Positions 26,222-36,583 of a stretch of DNA of 39,771 nucleotides are shown here, piece by piece. The DNA is from Acidimicrobiia bacterium (GTDB lineage Bacteria > Acidobacteriota > Vicinamibacteria > Vicinamibacterales > CAVVIG01): contig VFZL01000038.1 in the NCBI GenBank assembly GCA_016871175.1, positions 1 to 39,771 on the forward strand, read 5' to 3'. How positions within the stretch are numbered: position 1 is the stretch's first letter; each line of letters starts with the position of its first letter. Position numbers and translations under genes: made by a program. A model generated the notes under the pieces. The model had not been told where the DNA came from and made no database searches. It saw only the letters and a list, made by a program, of their open reading frames with translations.

Positions 26222-29122
26222 CTATCCGCGCGTGGCGGAGCGCGCCGCCGCCGTGGCGCGTGGGAACGTCATCGTGAATCGCGTGCCGTGACCCAGTGTG
26301 CTGTCGCACTGGAGGGATCCTTGATGCTCTTGCACGATGCCGTACGTGATCGACAGGCCCAGACCGGTACCGCGACCGATGGCCTTGGTCGTGAAGAACG
26401 GATCGTAGATGCGAGCGAGCTGCTCGGGCGGAATGCCGGATCCCGTGTCCGATATCTCGGCCACGATCTGACCGTCCTCGACGCGAGTCAGGACGGACAA
26501 CCAGCCGCCGCGAGGCATGGCGTCGCGCGCGTTCAAGAACAGATTGAGGAACACCTGTTGGAGCTGGTGCTCGATGCCGAGCACGATGGCAGGCATAGGC
26601 GAGAGTTCACGCCGGACCTTGATACGACCCATTTCAAGCGGATGCTCGAGCAGCGAGAAGACATCACCGATGACCGTGTTGAGGTCGACGATCGTGCGAT
26701 CGCCGCCCGGAGTTCCAGGGCGAGACAGGGTCAATAGACCATTGACGATCTTGGCGGCACGGAACGTTTGGCGCTCGATCTTCTCAAGAAGCAACGTCTT
26801 CGGATCCCCAGGCTCGGCACCCTCGAGGAGCATCTGCGTGTAGCTGGAGATCCCGGTCAACGGCGTGTTGACTTCGTGGGCGACGCCGGCCGCGAGCAGA
26901 CCGAGCGACGCCATCTTCTCGGAGATCTGCAACTGCTCTTCGAGACGGACGCGATCTGTCATGTCCTCGACGAGCAGAATGGTCCCTTCCGACCCATCCA
27001 ACGCGGAGGGATTCTGAAGCGGGACGACCGTGGCGTTCACAAGAAGCCGCGGGGAATCCCCGGTAGGTGTCGGGCGGCGGCTCGTCAACGGCACCTTGAA
27101 CAGCGTGGCCCCGTCCGGATGATCGCGACGCGCGGCGCTCAAGGCCTCGACGAACGGCCCCTCGAAGACGTCCGCGAGCGTCCGACCGACCGCCTCGGAC
27201 GGCCGGACACCGTAGATGCTCGCGAGCGCGTGGTTCCAACGGATGATCCGCTGGTCACCATCGAACACGACCAGCCCGTTGTCGAGCGACTCGAGGATGT
27301 TGTCGTTGAACTCTCGCATGCGGCCGAGCTCTTCGGCCTTCAAGTGCAACTGGCGGTACAGGCGGCCGTTCTCGATGGCAGTCGCGACCTGCGCAGCCAC
27401 GGCCGTGAGCAACGCGAGATCCTCGCTATTGAATGGCTCGTCGTCTTCCTTCCGACTCAAGGCCAGCGCAGCAATCGCCACGCCCTCGAAGATACACGGC
27501 ACGAAGTAGTAGATGCCCTGGTCGCGCCAGAACTCCACTTCTTCAGCTGAGAATCGCGTGGCGGCGATCGGATCGTCCAGTGCGACCGTATGGCCCGCGT
27601 CCAGCCGCGGTACCCAGCTGGAACCGCGCAACAACCGGGGAACGGAGGTCGAGAACCCGAACTCGCTAATCGGCCGGAAGTCTCCCTCCCGATCGTCCGC
27701 GAGCATCAGCGCCATGCGGTCGACGACGAGCGTCTCGACGACCCGCGACACCAGCCGCTGGCTGAGCCTCACCACATCCAGGTCTGCGTTCAAGTCGCGC
27801 GCGAACGCGACGAGCGCGCGGCGATAATCGTACCGGTCTCGGTAGAACATCCGATCGAGACCGTTCTGCATCGCGACCCGAACCGGCTGCGCGACCAAGA
27901 CGACGATGATGGTCGCCAGCAGCGCGATGATCCAGTTGTGCGGATCGGTCTGGCCTCCCGTCAGGAAACCGACCATCTTCAGCATGGCGACATACAGCAC
28001 GACGCTCGCCATGAGAAACGCCGTGTATCCAAGGCCGCGCTTGATGATGACTTCGACGTCGCGGAGGCGGTACCGAACGATCGCCGAGGCAAAGGTCAGT
28101 GGCACGAGCCCCAGCGGAATCGCCGTCAGCTGCAGGGCAAGGGGCGGGTTCATGCCGAGCGCCCACGGCAGTGCGTATCCGAGGACAAACGGCCCCACGC
28201 CGAGCGCCGTTCCCCAGGCAATCCAGCGTAGTTGCCGGCGTCCCGTCAGCGAGGTGATCTGTCCAAACGCTCGAACCAACACCACGACGGCGGCGAGCCC
28301 GCACAACAGCAGGTAGAGAAGCTCGGCGCGATCGAGGAGCTCGACCAGCTGCGCAAAACCGCTGCCGTCAACCTGGGCGCCTCTTGCAATCGCCAGCACG
28401 CGCGCGGGACCCAAGGCGGCGGCCGGAGTATAGAGCAACGGCACCCAGAAGCGGCCTGGCCCGGTGCGTCGCTCCGGGAAGACGAGCGTGAAGTGCAGGA
28501 GCAATGGCGGCAGCACCGTCATCGCAATCGCGTCTCCCCAGTAGAACACCCAGTCGAGGCGATCGAGCGGGCCGTTGAAAGAGAACGAGAACGCTCCAAA
28601 AAAGCTCACACACAGCCAAAAAAAGTGGAGCGTGGCCTGATCAGTCGGCCGGAGGAGACGGACGGACGCCCCGACGAGCAGCGTGAACAGCCCGACCGCG
28701 GCGAGCGCGTAGTACATCGCTCTGGGGGCAGGCAACGGAGCGAGCGAGACCGTAAGCGCTCGACGCTCACCTAACCGCACGAGCGAGTAATCCAGTCGAG
28801 TGCCGGCCCGGCCGCGGTGGTGAAATGCGATCACGTCGGCGACCGTTTCGATGGGTTGCCCATTCACGGCAACGAGCAAATCGCCGGGTCTCACGCCCGC
28901 ACGTGCCCCCGCCGATCCACTGGCCACCTCCGCGGCGGTGACACCTTCCGCTCGGGTGCTCCACAGAATGCCGTCCTCAACCGCGTGCCAACCGGATCGG
29001 AGCGTGATGTTCGCGACACCAAGCACGATGAGCAGCGTCACCACGGTCAGGGCCAAGGCGGACCCGCTCACGGAGCGAAAGCGCGCCTGGTGCCGAGCGG
29101 GCGTCATCGGGAGGAGGGCCAT
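26222..29122 (-). CDS. Membrane sensor histidine kinase with PDZ, GAF and PAS domains
   Basis: The 966-residue partner of the adjacent response regulator. In order: one N-terminal membrane helix (about 20-42); a PDZ-like domain (about 55-120, AGARAGVRPGDLLVAVNGQPIE); a block of membrane helices (about 135-405); a GAF domain (about 425-590); a PAS domain (about 602-725, NILESLDNGLVVFDGDQRIIRWN); a HisKA domain with the phospho-acceptor His749 in HEVNTPLTG; and a catalytic ATPase domain with NLFLNARDAM, SDTGSGIP and GTGLGLS. The PDZ looks external, like a protein- or peptide-sensing module. The ATG at 29122 was taken; ATG 29107 is also possible. Neither start has a clear ribosome binding site. 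The two genes form one operon. Confidence 0.94.
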   Translation of the reverse strand: MALLPMTPARHQARFRSVSGSALALTVVTLLIVLGVANITLRSGWHAVEDGILWSTRAEGVTAAEVASGSAGARAGVRPGDLLVAVNGQPIETVADVIAFHHRGRAGTRLDYSLVRLGERRALTVSLAPLPAPRAMYYALAAVGLFTLLVGASVRLLRPTDQATLHFFWLCVSFFGAFSFSFNGPLDRLDWVFYWGDAIAMTVLPPLLLHFTLVFPERRTGPGRFWVPLLYTPAAALGPARVLAIARGAQVDGSGFAQLVELLDRAELLYLLLCGLAAVVVLVRAFGQITSLTGRRQLRWIAWGTALGVGPFVLGYALPWALGMNPPLALQLTAIPLGLVPLTFASAIVRYRLRDVEVIIKRGLGYTAFLMASVVLYVAMLKMVGFLTGGQTDPHNWIIALLATIIVVLVAQPVRVAMQNGLDRMFYRDRYDYRRALVAFARDLNADLDVVRLSQRLVSRVVETLVVDRMALMLADDREGDFRPISEFGFSTSVPRLLRGSSWVPRLDAGHTVALDDPIAATRFSAEEVEFWRDQGIYYFVPCIFEGVAIAALALSRKEDDEPFNSEDLALLTAVAAQVATAIENGRLYRQLHLKAEELGRMREFNDNILESLDNGLVVFDGDQRIIRWNHALASIYGVRPSEAVGRTLADVFEGPFVEALSAARRDHPDGATLFKVPLTSRRPTPTGDSPRLLVNATVVPLQNPSALDGSEGTILLVEDMTDRVRLEEQLQISEKMASLGLLAAGVAHEVNTPLTGISSYTQMLLEGAEPGDPKTLLLEKIERQTFRAAKIVNGLLTLSRPGTPGGDRTIVDLNTVIGDVFSLLEHPLEMGRIKVRRELSPMPAIVLGIEHQLQQVFLNLFLNARDAMPRGGWLSVLTRVEDGQIVAEISDTGSGIPPEQLARIYDPFFTTKAIGRGTGLGLSITYGIVQEHQGSLQCDSTLGHGTRFTMTFPRATAAARSATRG

Positions 29123-29136
29123 GAGACGTTCGCGCT

Positions 29137-29145
29137 ATTACATCA
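29137..29145 (-). promoter_or_regulatory. Possible extended -10 promoter of the two-component operon
   Basis: The minus strand reads TGATGTAAT (TGn plus TGTAAT, 5/6 to TATAAT). A start about 7 bases downstream would leave fewer than ten bases before the ATG at 29122, so the mRNA could be almost leaderless. No good -35 is seen. Confidence 0.3.
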
Positions 29146-29234
29146 TGCAACTTCAAGCAAGATAATGGGTTCAAGTCGACTCCCCTGAACAGCTTCGGCC
29201 ACGATCCAACAGGATGGATGATCGATCGCGATTC

Positions 29235-29340
29235 TGGCTGAAGCCTCCGCCACCGGCACGGAGGGCACGCCCGCGAAGGAGCGGAGTGGGGCGTCGGAGC
29301 CCCCGCGCCGCGGCTGAGCCGGGGTTCGGGCCGGAGCCGA
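29235..29340. repeat. GC-rich hairpin-rich intergenic segment, possible dispersed repeat
   Basis: This segment between the barrel-protein stop and the kinase promoter contains GGGGC...GCCCC (29288-29303) and a larger imperfect stem CGGCT...AGCCG (about 29311-29339). It also holds a GAAGCCTCCGCCACCGG-type sequence that I recall from intergenic DNA of related genomes. No T-run is present. It may act as a transcript end for the barrel gene. Repetition elsewhere cannot be tested from this window. Confidence 0.3.
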
Positions 29341-29346
29341 TTGAGA

Positions 29347-31311
29347 TTAGAAATGCAGTGTGACGCCGCCGATGATGCGCTTCGGCGGCTGGACCGTGAG
29401 CAGCTCGTCGTACACCGTTTGTTCGCTGCTGACGTCGCGAAAGGAGTTGCGGACCGCGATGAGCGCCTCCCACTTCGCGCTCGTAAAGTTCAGGAACGGC
29501 AGGCTCTGCCTCACCTGCACATCGAACCGGGCGTCGACGCGCGATTCGTCGCCGTCCCCTGGTTGCGCGTACCCGTTGCCCACGCGGTAGAAGACCAAGA
29601 TGCGGGTGGCGGTCTCCGGCACTTCCGCCCGCATCGTGGTCGTGACGTCCTGCAGCCGTTCCCTGCGCGCGCGCACAGCCGACGGCGGGACCACCAGGAT
29701 GTACCCAGCGTCCCGCGGCCCGGTCATCTGAGCCAGCGCCGCCGAATACACCACAGACGCGTGGAATCGCGGTCCGAATTCCGTGCGCATGGCCACCGAA
29801 CCACCGCGCGCGTCGACGTCGCCGGCCGTCGACACGACGTAGTGGCCGATCTGCATTCCTAGAACATCCGGCGCAACCGCGCCGAACACCGTCACCATCT
29901 GCCGGTCGGCGCGCTGTGTAAACGCGCGGACCGCAATTGTCGTCGGCCCCCACTCGCGCTCGGCGGACGCGCTCAGTTGCGTGGCGCGCTGGGCCCGAAG
30001 GGAACGTCCGTGGTCCGCGGCGGAGAAGGTGCGCTGCGGAGGCAGCCAGATGCCTTCTTCGCTCGGGGGCTGAAACTCCTGCGCGCCCGGAGCGTCCGCG
30101 CGACTCGACAGCGCCACCGCCACGCGCGTACGCGCGAGCGGCTTGATCGTGACTTCGACCCGCGGGCTGAGCAGATTTCGCTCATCTAGGTAGTCGAAAC
30201 GCTCGTACCGCCCGCCATATGCGACGGCGAGCGCCGGCGTCAGCGTCACGGTCTCGAAGCCGTAGATGCTGCCCGCATTCCGCGATCCTTCGCGTACGGC
30301 GCGCAGCGCGAGCGGGTTCCCCCCTTCGTAGCGCTGCGTGCTGTAGGACATGCCGACGTCTCGAGCGCGGTGCGCTGCGCTGCGAGTTTGATAGGCACCG
30401 GCGATGATCCACGATGACAGATCGCCCTCATTCAGCGCGCCACGGATGATCCAATCCGCGTCCTCCCCGACCGGCGCGCCGACCTTGATGTACGCGATGC
30501 CGCGGGCCATGCTCGCGCCCGACAACAACTGCTGCGGCGAATCGAACAGATTCGTGGTCAGCAGGTTGACCTGACCGAAAAGCGGCGCGTCGGCAAAGAA
30601 ACTCGTCGCGGCACGCGCGTGGGACGACACCGCGCGACCGAGCCGCACGGCCACTGCCCGCGTGGTGTCGAGCGAATCCTCATCGTCGTCGATCGGGTCG
30701 CCGGGGATTGAGACGTCGCGCAGGACGCCGCGCCGCAGGTGACGAAGACGCCAAGCGGTGTCACCGTGGTCGTCTTCCGCGGAGCTTCCAGCCGTCACCG
30801 AAGGTGCCGGGGCGGTTGACGCAACTTCAGGCTCCGGTTCTGGTTGCGCGCTCGCGGCGACACCAATCCCAGCGGCCAGGATCGTCGGCGACGGACTCGA
30901 CTTTCGGATGGCAAATGACGATGCGGTGCGCGTCCGAGGACGGACGTCGATCAAGCGAGGTCTCGGCGAGATGTATCCGCTGAAGTGGGCGCGAACGAGG
31001 TAGGGACCAGGAGTGAGGGTCGTCAGCTCGAAGCGACCGCGCTCGTCGGTCACGGCGAATGTTGTCGTGGCGCCGATCACCGTGACGACCGCGCCCGCCA
31101 CAGGCTCACCGCGATCGTTTCGGACCGTCCCGGCTAACGATCCGACCGGGCCGGGCGCCACGTCACGTGGGACGAACCCAGGCGACGCAGGCTGACCCAG
31201 AACCTGCCACCCGGAGAGGGGCGTGCGCTGTGCCCAGACGTCCTGAGACGCCGCCAGGAACACGAGACCGCTCAGCAGTCCGACCGCCGATCGCATCCCT
31301 GTTCCAGACAT
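29347..31311 (-). CDS. Outer-membrane barrel protein with carboxypeptidase-regulatory-like domain
   Basis: The 654-residue protein has a signal peptide (about 1-28, cleavage after DVWAQ), a short linker and an Ig-like carboxypeptidase-regulatory domain (about 55-130; GSLAGTVRNDRGEPVAGAVVTVIG, TDERGRFELTTLTPGPYLVRAHFSGY). After a Pro/Ala/Glu-rich linker comes a long region of alternating strands ending in the aromatic terminus GGVTLHF, as in outer-membrane beta-barrels. It resembles the TonB-receptor-like proteins of Acidobacteriota but is short, and I see no convincing plug domain or TonB box. An internal ATG at 31296 is another possible start. Ligand and role are unknown. Confidence 0.7.
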   Translation of the reverse strand: MSGTGMRSAVGLLSGLVFLAASQDVWAQRTPLSGWQVLGQPASPGFVPRDVAPGPVGSLAGTVRNDRGEPVAGAVVTVIGATTTFAVTDERGRFELTTLTPGPYLVRAHFSGYISPRPRLIDVRPRTRTASSFAIRKSSPSPTILAAGIGVAASAQPEPEPEVASTAPAPSVTAGSSAEDDHGDTAWRLRHLRRGVLRDVSIPGDPIDDDEDSLDTTRAVAVRLGRAVSSHARAATSFFADAPLFGQVNLLTTNLFDSPQQLLSGASMARGIAYIKVGAPVGEDADWIIRGALNEGDLSSWIIAGAYQTRSAAHRARDVGMSYSTQRYEGGNPLALRAVREGSRNAGSIYGFETVTLTPALAVAYGGRYERFDYLDERNLLSPRVEVTIKPLARTRVAVALSSRADAPGAQEFQPPSEEGIWLPPQRTFSAADHGRSLRAQRATQLSASAEREWGPTTIAVRAFTQRADRQMVTVFGAVAPDVLGMQIGHYVVSTAGDVDARGGSVAMRTEFGPRFHASVVYSAALAQMTGPRDAGYILVVPPSAVRARRERLQDVTTTMRAEVPETATRILVFYRVGNGYAQPGDGDESRVDARFDVQVRQSLPFLNFTSAKWEALIAVRNSFRDVSSEQTVYDELLTVQPPKRIIGGVTLHF

Positions 31312-31376
31312 GTTCTACCCAATCCCCGATCACACCGGCTCGGTCTCATCCGCCAAACGCTGTCTTCGCAGCGGTT

Positions 31377-32402
31377 CTAGGATCCGCTTACGGAGAAGTT
31401 CACGTCACGCGTCAGCGTCTTGCTCGCGAGCTTGTCGGTGACCTTAATCTCGAGACGATAGTCGCCTTCCGGGAACGAGGCGAGCGGCACCGCCTGTCCG
31501 GTCTGCAACTGATGCCCGGCCGCGAAATCGAACCCGGGCGGCAGCGTCTGTGCATTGAGCGCCTGCGCGTTGGTCTTGTTGAAGAACTTCTCGGCGCCGT
31601 TCTGCTTGACGTAGAAGCTGTAATCGACCGTGACGTCAGGCTTGTTCGCCGCATCTACCCGGGCGTTGTAGATCAGCATGAAGGTCGACAACTCCTGCTG
31701 CTTGGAGAACCTGCCATTCAGGTTCGGCTTGATCTCCATCGCGCCCATGGCATACGGTCGCTCGGCCTGCTGCTGCGGCGTCAGGGGTGCGGGAAGTTCC
31801 TCGATGTTCCCTAGCAGGATCGAGCTGGTCGTCAGCTCGGCGGTCCAAAGGTTCGGGATTTCGATGCTCTGTTTGATCAGCGACATCTTGGGCGCGGGAG
31901 CCTTTTTGTCCCTCGGGGTCGGTTCCTTCGCCACAACCGTGATCTCGTAGTTCCCCGGTGCCACGGTGAACGAGCGATGGATATTGGCGAGACCGCCGCC
32001 ATCAAGCGCGGCCATCGTCATGTCCTCGTAGGCGTACGCATTCTTCTTCTTGTTCTTGTCCTTGTCCTTGTCGTCCTTGCCGGCCGGCGGCGGATTCTTG
32101 TCGACGACGCGCCAGTAGAGCGCCACCTGCTTGCCCGGGATCTTGGCGGCGTCCACCGCGACAGTGAACGGCACGTACTGCATGTTGCCTTGAGCCTTGA
32201 GGAGATCGTTGTGGACCCATGAAAGCGCTAAGTCGTTGGCAGCGGGTTGACCGGTTGGGGGGCCGTCGACGACCTTGACGATCGTCTGGAATTCCTTCTT
32301 TTCCGCGTCGCTCAGCTTGCGCTCGCCCTGTGCGAGCAGGCTCGCCGCTGTCACCAGAACGGCTCCAATTCCGAGCACCAGTGCGCTGCGCTTATTGACC
32401 AT
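31377..32402 (-). CDS. Exported protein of unknown function
   Basis: The 341-residue product starts at ATG 32402 with a signal peptide (VNKRSALVLGIGAVLVTAASLLAQ), preceded by GGAG a few bases upstream; a frame extension to 32471 lacks family character. The body is mostly beta-strand. The segment MAALDGGGLANIHRSFTVAPGNYEITVVAKEP and the part from IPNLWTAELTTSSILLGN to the end resemble the exported beta-rich C-terminal regions of proteins common in Acidobacteriota. A Lys/Asp/Asn-rich stretch lies at about residues 105-122 (GKDDKDKDKNKKKNAY). No enzyme motif is seen. It lies 65 bases upstream of the barrel gene on the same strand, so the two may act together at the cell surface. Confidence 0.75.
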   Translation of the reverse strand: MVNKRSALVLGIGAVLVTAASLLAQGERKLSDAEKKEFQTIVKVVDGPPTGQPAANDLALSWVHNDLLKAQGNMQYVPFTVAVDAAKIPGKQVALYWRVVDKNPPPAGKDDKDKDKNKKKNAYAYEDMTMAALDGGGLANIHRSFTVAPGNYEITVVAKEPTPRDKKAPAPKMSLIKQSIEIPNLWTAELTTSSILLGNIEELPAPLTPQQQAERPYAMGAMEIKPNLNGRFSKQQELSTFMLIYNARVDAANKPDVTVDYSFYVKQNGAEKFFNKTNAQALNAQTLPPGFDFAAGHQLQTGQAVPLASFPEGDYRLEIKVTDKLASKTLTRDVNFSVSGS

Positions 32403-32518
32403 GACTCCATTTCTCCCCATAAAGGACTTGCACAACCCGTTCATCATAGGCAGGCTGGCACACCAAGTCAAACCGTTCTCCCGTCAGCACTTCAGCCACA
32501 AATCTGCGGCGTCGACCG

Positions 32519-32527
32519 TGCTATGAT
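32519..32527 (+). promoter_or_regulatory. Possible extended -10 promoter of glgC
   Basis: TGCTATGAT (TGn plus TATGAT, 5/6) lies about 50 bases before the glgC ATG, in the 173-base divergent spacer. No clear -35 lies 17 bases further up. It would give a leader of about 42 nt. Confidence 0.4.
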
Positions 32528-32575
32528 CGCAGGCTGGATTGCGGCGGCCACCGGCACGTCGGCGTCCGCTTCGCT

Positions 32576-33865
32576 ATGTCCGCTCTCCTAGACGACTGCC
32601 TCGTCATCGTGCTGGCCGGAGGCGCTGGGGAGCGGCTGTACCCCCTCACCAAAGAGCGCGCCAAGCCGGCGCTCTACTTCGGCGGCCCGTACCGGGTCAT
32701 CGACTTCGCGCTCAGCAACTGTCTGAACTCAGGTCTGCGCAGAATCTTCATCGCCACGCAGTACAAATCGCTCTCCCTGAACCGGCACATCCGGATGGGA
32801 TGGAGCATTGTGTCGGAGGAGCTTGGCGAGTTCGTCGAGATCTTGCCGCCGCAGAAGCGCGTCAGCGAGCATTGGTACCAGGGGACGGCGGACGCAGTGT
32901 TTCAGAACCTGTACTCGATCGTACGCGAGAACCCGCGCTATCTCATCATTCTGTCCGGCGATCACGTGTACAAGATGGACTACGCGCGGATGCTGCGCAG
33001 CCACCAAGAACGCGGGGCCAAGGTGACGTTAGGAACAATCGAGGTTCCCGTCGAGGACGGACGTCGCTTCGGTGTCATCGCGATCGACGAAACCGAGCGT
33101 GTGACCGGATTACAAGAGAAGCCCGACAACCCCGCGCCGGTTCCCGGCAATGCCGACGTGGCGCTGGCTTCGATGGGCGTCTACATCTTCGATACCGACG
33201 TCCTCATCAGGGCGCTGGAGGACGACGCGGGTCAGCCGACCGCGCACGACTTCGGCAAGGACATTATCCCCGCGCTCATCAGGAAGCTGCCGGTCTATTC
33301 GTACCGGTTCTACGACGAAAACAAGAAGGCGGCGAAGTACTGGCGCGACATCGGGACGCTCGACGCCTACTACGACGCCAACATGGACCTGTGCCACGTC
33401 AGCCCTGACTTCAACTTGTACGATCCCGAGTGGCCGCTTCGCACGTATCAGCCGCAGGCGCCTCCGGCGAAGTTCGTGTTTGCCGAAGCCGGCACACGGT
33501 GTGGCCAGGCACTCGACTCGATCATCTCGCCCGGCTGTATCGTCTCCGGGAGTTCGATCTACGGGAGCGTCCTGTGTCCCAACGTCCGGGTGCACAGCTT
33601 CTGTCAGATCGAGCAGTGCATTCTGATGCCTGGCGTCCGCGTGGGGCGTCACGCGCGTATCCGGCGGGCGATTATCGACCGCGACGTGCTGATCCCGCGT
33701 GGCGCGCGCGTCGGCTACGACCCCGAAGAAGACCGACGGCGCCACACCGTGACCGACGCCGGCGTTGTCGTGGTCGCCACCGATGAAGAGCCGTTCATCG
33801 GTCCCATCGAGGAAGAAGCGCTACGCCTGGAGGCAGAAGCCGACCGGCGGGGTGCCAGCGTCTGA
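32576..33865 (+). CDS. glgC: Glucose-1-phosphate adenylyltransferase (ADP-glucose pyrophosphorylase)
   Basis: It makes ADP-glucose from ATP and glucose-1-phosphate, the first committed step of glycogen synthesis. The 429-residue product has the nucleotidyltransferase loop VLAGGAGERLYPLTKERAKPAL (about 12-33), YRVIDFALSNCLNSG, HWYQGTADAVFQN, LSGDHVYKMDY, and a C-terminal left-handed beta-helix (about 300-400, ISPGCIVSGSSIYGSVLCPNVRVHSFCQIEQCILMPGV). These are the GlgC hallmarks. The ATG has no close Shine-Dalgarno sequence. It is followed 45 bases later by eno. No other glycogen genes are in view. Confidence 0.95.
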   Translation: MSALLDDCLVIVLAGGAGERLYPLTKERAKPALYFGGPYRVIDFALSNCLNSGLRRIFIATQYKSLSLNRHIRMGWSIVSEELGEFVEILPPQKRVSEHWYQGTADAVFQNLYSIVRENPRYLIILSGDHVYKMDYARMLRSHQERGAKVTLGTIEVPVEDGRRFGVIAIDETERVTGLQEKPDNPAPVPGNADVALASMGVYIFDTDVLIRALEDDAGQPTAHDFGKDIIPALIRKLPVYSYRFYDENKKAAKYWRDIGTLDAYYDANMDLCHVSPDFNLYDPEWPLRTYQPQAPPAKFVFAEAGTRCGQALDSIISPGCIVSGSSIYGSVLCPNVRVHSFCQIEQCILMPGVRVGRHARIRRAIIDRDVLIPRGARVGYDPEEDRRRHTVTDAGVVVVATDEEPFIGPIEEEALRLEAEADRRGASV

Positions 33866-35206
<1,341 letters not shown>

Positions 35207-35216
35207 AGGAGGGAAC

Positions 35217-35960
35217 GTGCATCGGGTGGTGCTGCTGCGACATGGCGAAAGCACGTGGAACAGGGAGAACCGCTTCACCGGGTGGACCGATGTCGACCTC
35301 TCGCCGAGAGGCGTGACCGAGGCGGCGGAAGCGGGCCGTCTGATGAAGGACGCCGGTTACGCGTTCGACATCGCGTACACCTCGGTGTTGAAGCGCGCCA
35401 TTCGGACGCTGCATCTCGCGCTCGAAACGATGGATCTCGCCTGGATTCCCGTCGTGAAGAATTGGCGATTGAACGAGCGTCACTACGGTGCCTTGCAAGG
35501 GCTCGACAAAGCCGAAACCGCCGCCAAGCACGGGGAGGAGCAGATTAAGATCTGGCGCCGCAGCTACGACGTCCCCCCTCCGCCGATGACGTTGGACGAC
35601 CCACGCCATCCGTCGCGCGATCCGCGATATGCGTCGCTTTCCGCATCGGAGCTGCCGTTGACGGAGTCGCTCAAAGACACCGTCGCTCGCTTCCTGCCCT
35701 ACTGGCACGGCACCATCGCCCCAGAAGTTCAGTCGGGGCAGCGCGTGCTGATCGCCGCGCACGGCAACTCACTGCGCGCACTGGTGAAGTACCTGGACGA
35801 CCTGTCTGAGACAGAGATCGTTGAGCTCAACATTCCAACCGGAATTCCGCTGGTGTACGAGCTGGACGAAGATCTGAAGCCACTCCGCCACTTCTATCTG
35901 GGCGACGCGGACGCTGCTGCGGCTGCCGCCGCGAGAGTGGCGAATCAAACGAAGTGGTGA
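35217..35960 (+). CDS. gpmA: 2,3-bisphosphoglycerate-dependent phosphoglycerate mutase
   Basis: It interconverts 3- and 2-phosphoglycerate. The 247-residue product begins [14 protein letters not shown], with the phospho-histidine in RHG (residues 8-10), then [22 protein letters not shown], the long loop [20 protein letters not shown], and the second active-site His in [15 protein letters not shown]. The GTG start at 35217 is preceded by GAGGAGGG. The protein ends with an Ala-rich helix. Its stop lies six bases from the end of a convergent small gene. Confidence 0.97.
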   Translation: MHRVVLLRHGESTWNRENRFTGWTDVDLSPRGVTEAAEAGRLMKDAGYAFDIAYTSVLKRAIRTLHLALETMDLAWIPVVKNWRLNERHYGALQGLDKAETAAKHGEEQIKIWRRSYDVPPPPMTLDDPRHPSRDPRYASLSASELPLTESLKDTVARFLPYWHGTIAPEVQSGQRVLIAAHGNSLRALVKYLDDLSETEIVELNIPTGIPLVYELDEDLKPLRHFYLGDADAAAAAAARVANQTKW

Positions 35961-35966
35961 GGGAGC

Positions 35967-36269
35967 TTATTCGACTGGTTCGGTCGTCTCGTCTGCCGCG
36001 ATCCGCAAGGAGCGCAGGAACCGCCGATCGTTGGCGGTAATCTCAAGGATTCGTCGCGGGGGCACCACCCGAGGGGGAGTGGCCACCTTGGTCAACGTGG
36101 CCGTCTGCGAGCGATTGACGAATCCTACGACGGCCTCAAGCGTCAGCTTCATTTCAAACCCGGCGGCGCGCGCTTTTTCCCGGCACGCCTCGACCTGAGC
36201 GTTCTCGGCAACTGCCGCCGCGATCGCGTCGGCCAGCTCGCGCGCGAACCGGTTCACCACGTCGTCCAT
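35967..36269 (-). CDS. Small protein of unknown function
   Basis: I do not recognise this 100-residue protein. The N-terminal half is helical (DDVVNRFARELADAIAAAVAENAQVEACREKARAAGFEMKLTLEAVVGF), and the rest is a Pro/Arg-containing linker (TPPRVVPPRRILEITANDRRFLRSLRI) with an acidic end. The ATG has a good ribosome binding site (GGGAGGT about 8 bases upstream), which supports a real gene. It is convergent with gpmA and divergent from the mutase gene. Confidence 0.65.
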   Translation of the reverse strand: MDDVVNRFARELADAIAAAVAENAQVEACREKARAAGFEMKLTLEAVVGFVNRSQTATLTKVATPPRVVPPRRILEITANDRRFLRSLRIAADETTEPVE

Positions 36270-36583
36270 GACTCGCTACCTCCCAGGGCGCCGGGTCTCG
36301 GAAGTTGCCGGGGCATCGGCGCGTTGGCATCTCGCTCACGATGCCGTGGCGGCGAGCCACAAGTTCAGATCGGGCTTCCTGCCCGGCAATCTTGAGTCTA
36401 AGCCCAAGGGTCCATGTCGTCAAGCACTTACGGCGATCTGGGGCAGGGTTCGCCACGAAAAGGGCAACTCTGGCACGGCAAGCGTCGCCGTGTCCCGAGT
36501 GTGACGCCAGCGGTGTGCCAGAGCCAGCGCCGTCAGAGGGGCGCGGAGGAGGTGCCCGGCTGGTCAGGCTACAATGCCGCCAC
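36270..36583 (+). other. 314-base divergent spacer upstream of the mutase gene
   Basis: No gene is supported here. The mutase frame stays open back to 36305, but the translation has none of the family's N-terminal character. The segment holds GGAGGAGG at 36545-36552 and a -10-like TACAAT at 36570-36575, just before the mutase ATG. Otherwise I see nothing clear. Confidence 0.4.

Noticed and set aside
29171-29953. Long minus-strand open frame overlapping the barrel gene
   Set aside because: Arg/Gly-rich translation with no family character; it lies out of frame over the barrel gene, whose signal peptide and C-terminal aromatic motif support the other frame.
36305-36583. Upstream extension of the mutase frame
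   Set aside because: The added 93 residues show no similarity to the mutase N-terminus; the family start is at ATG 36584.
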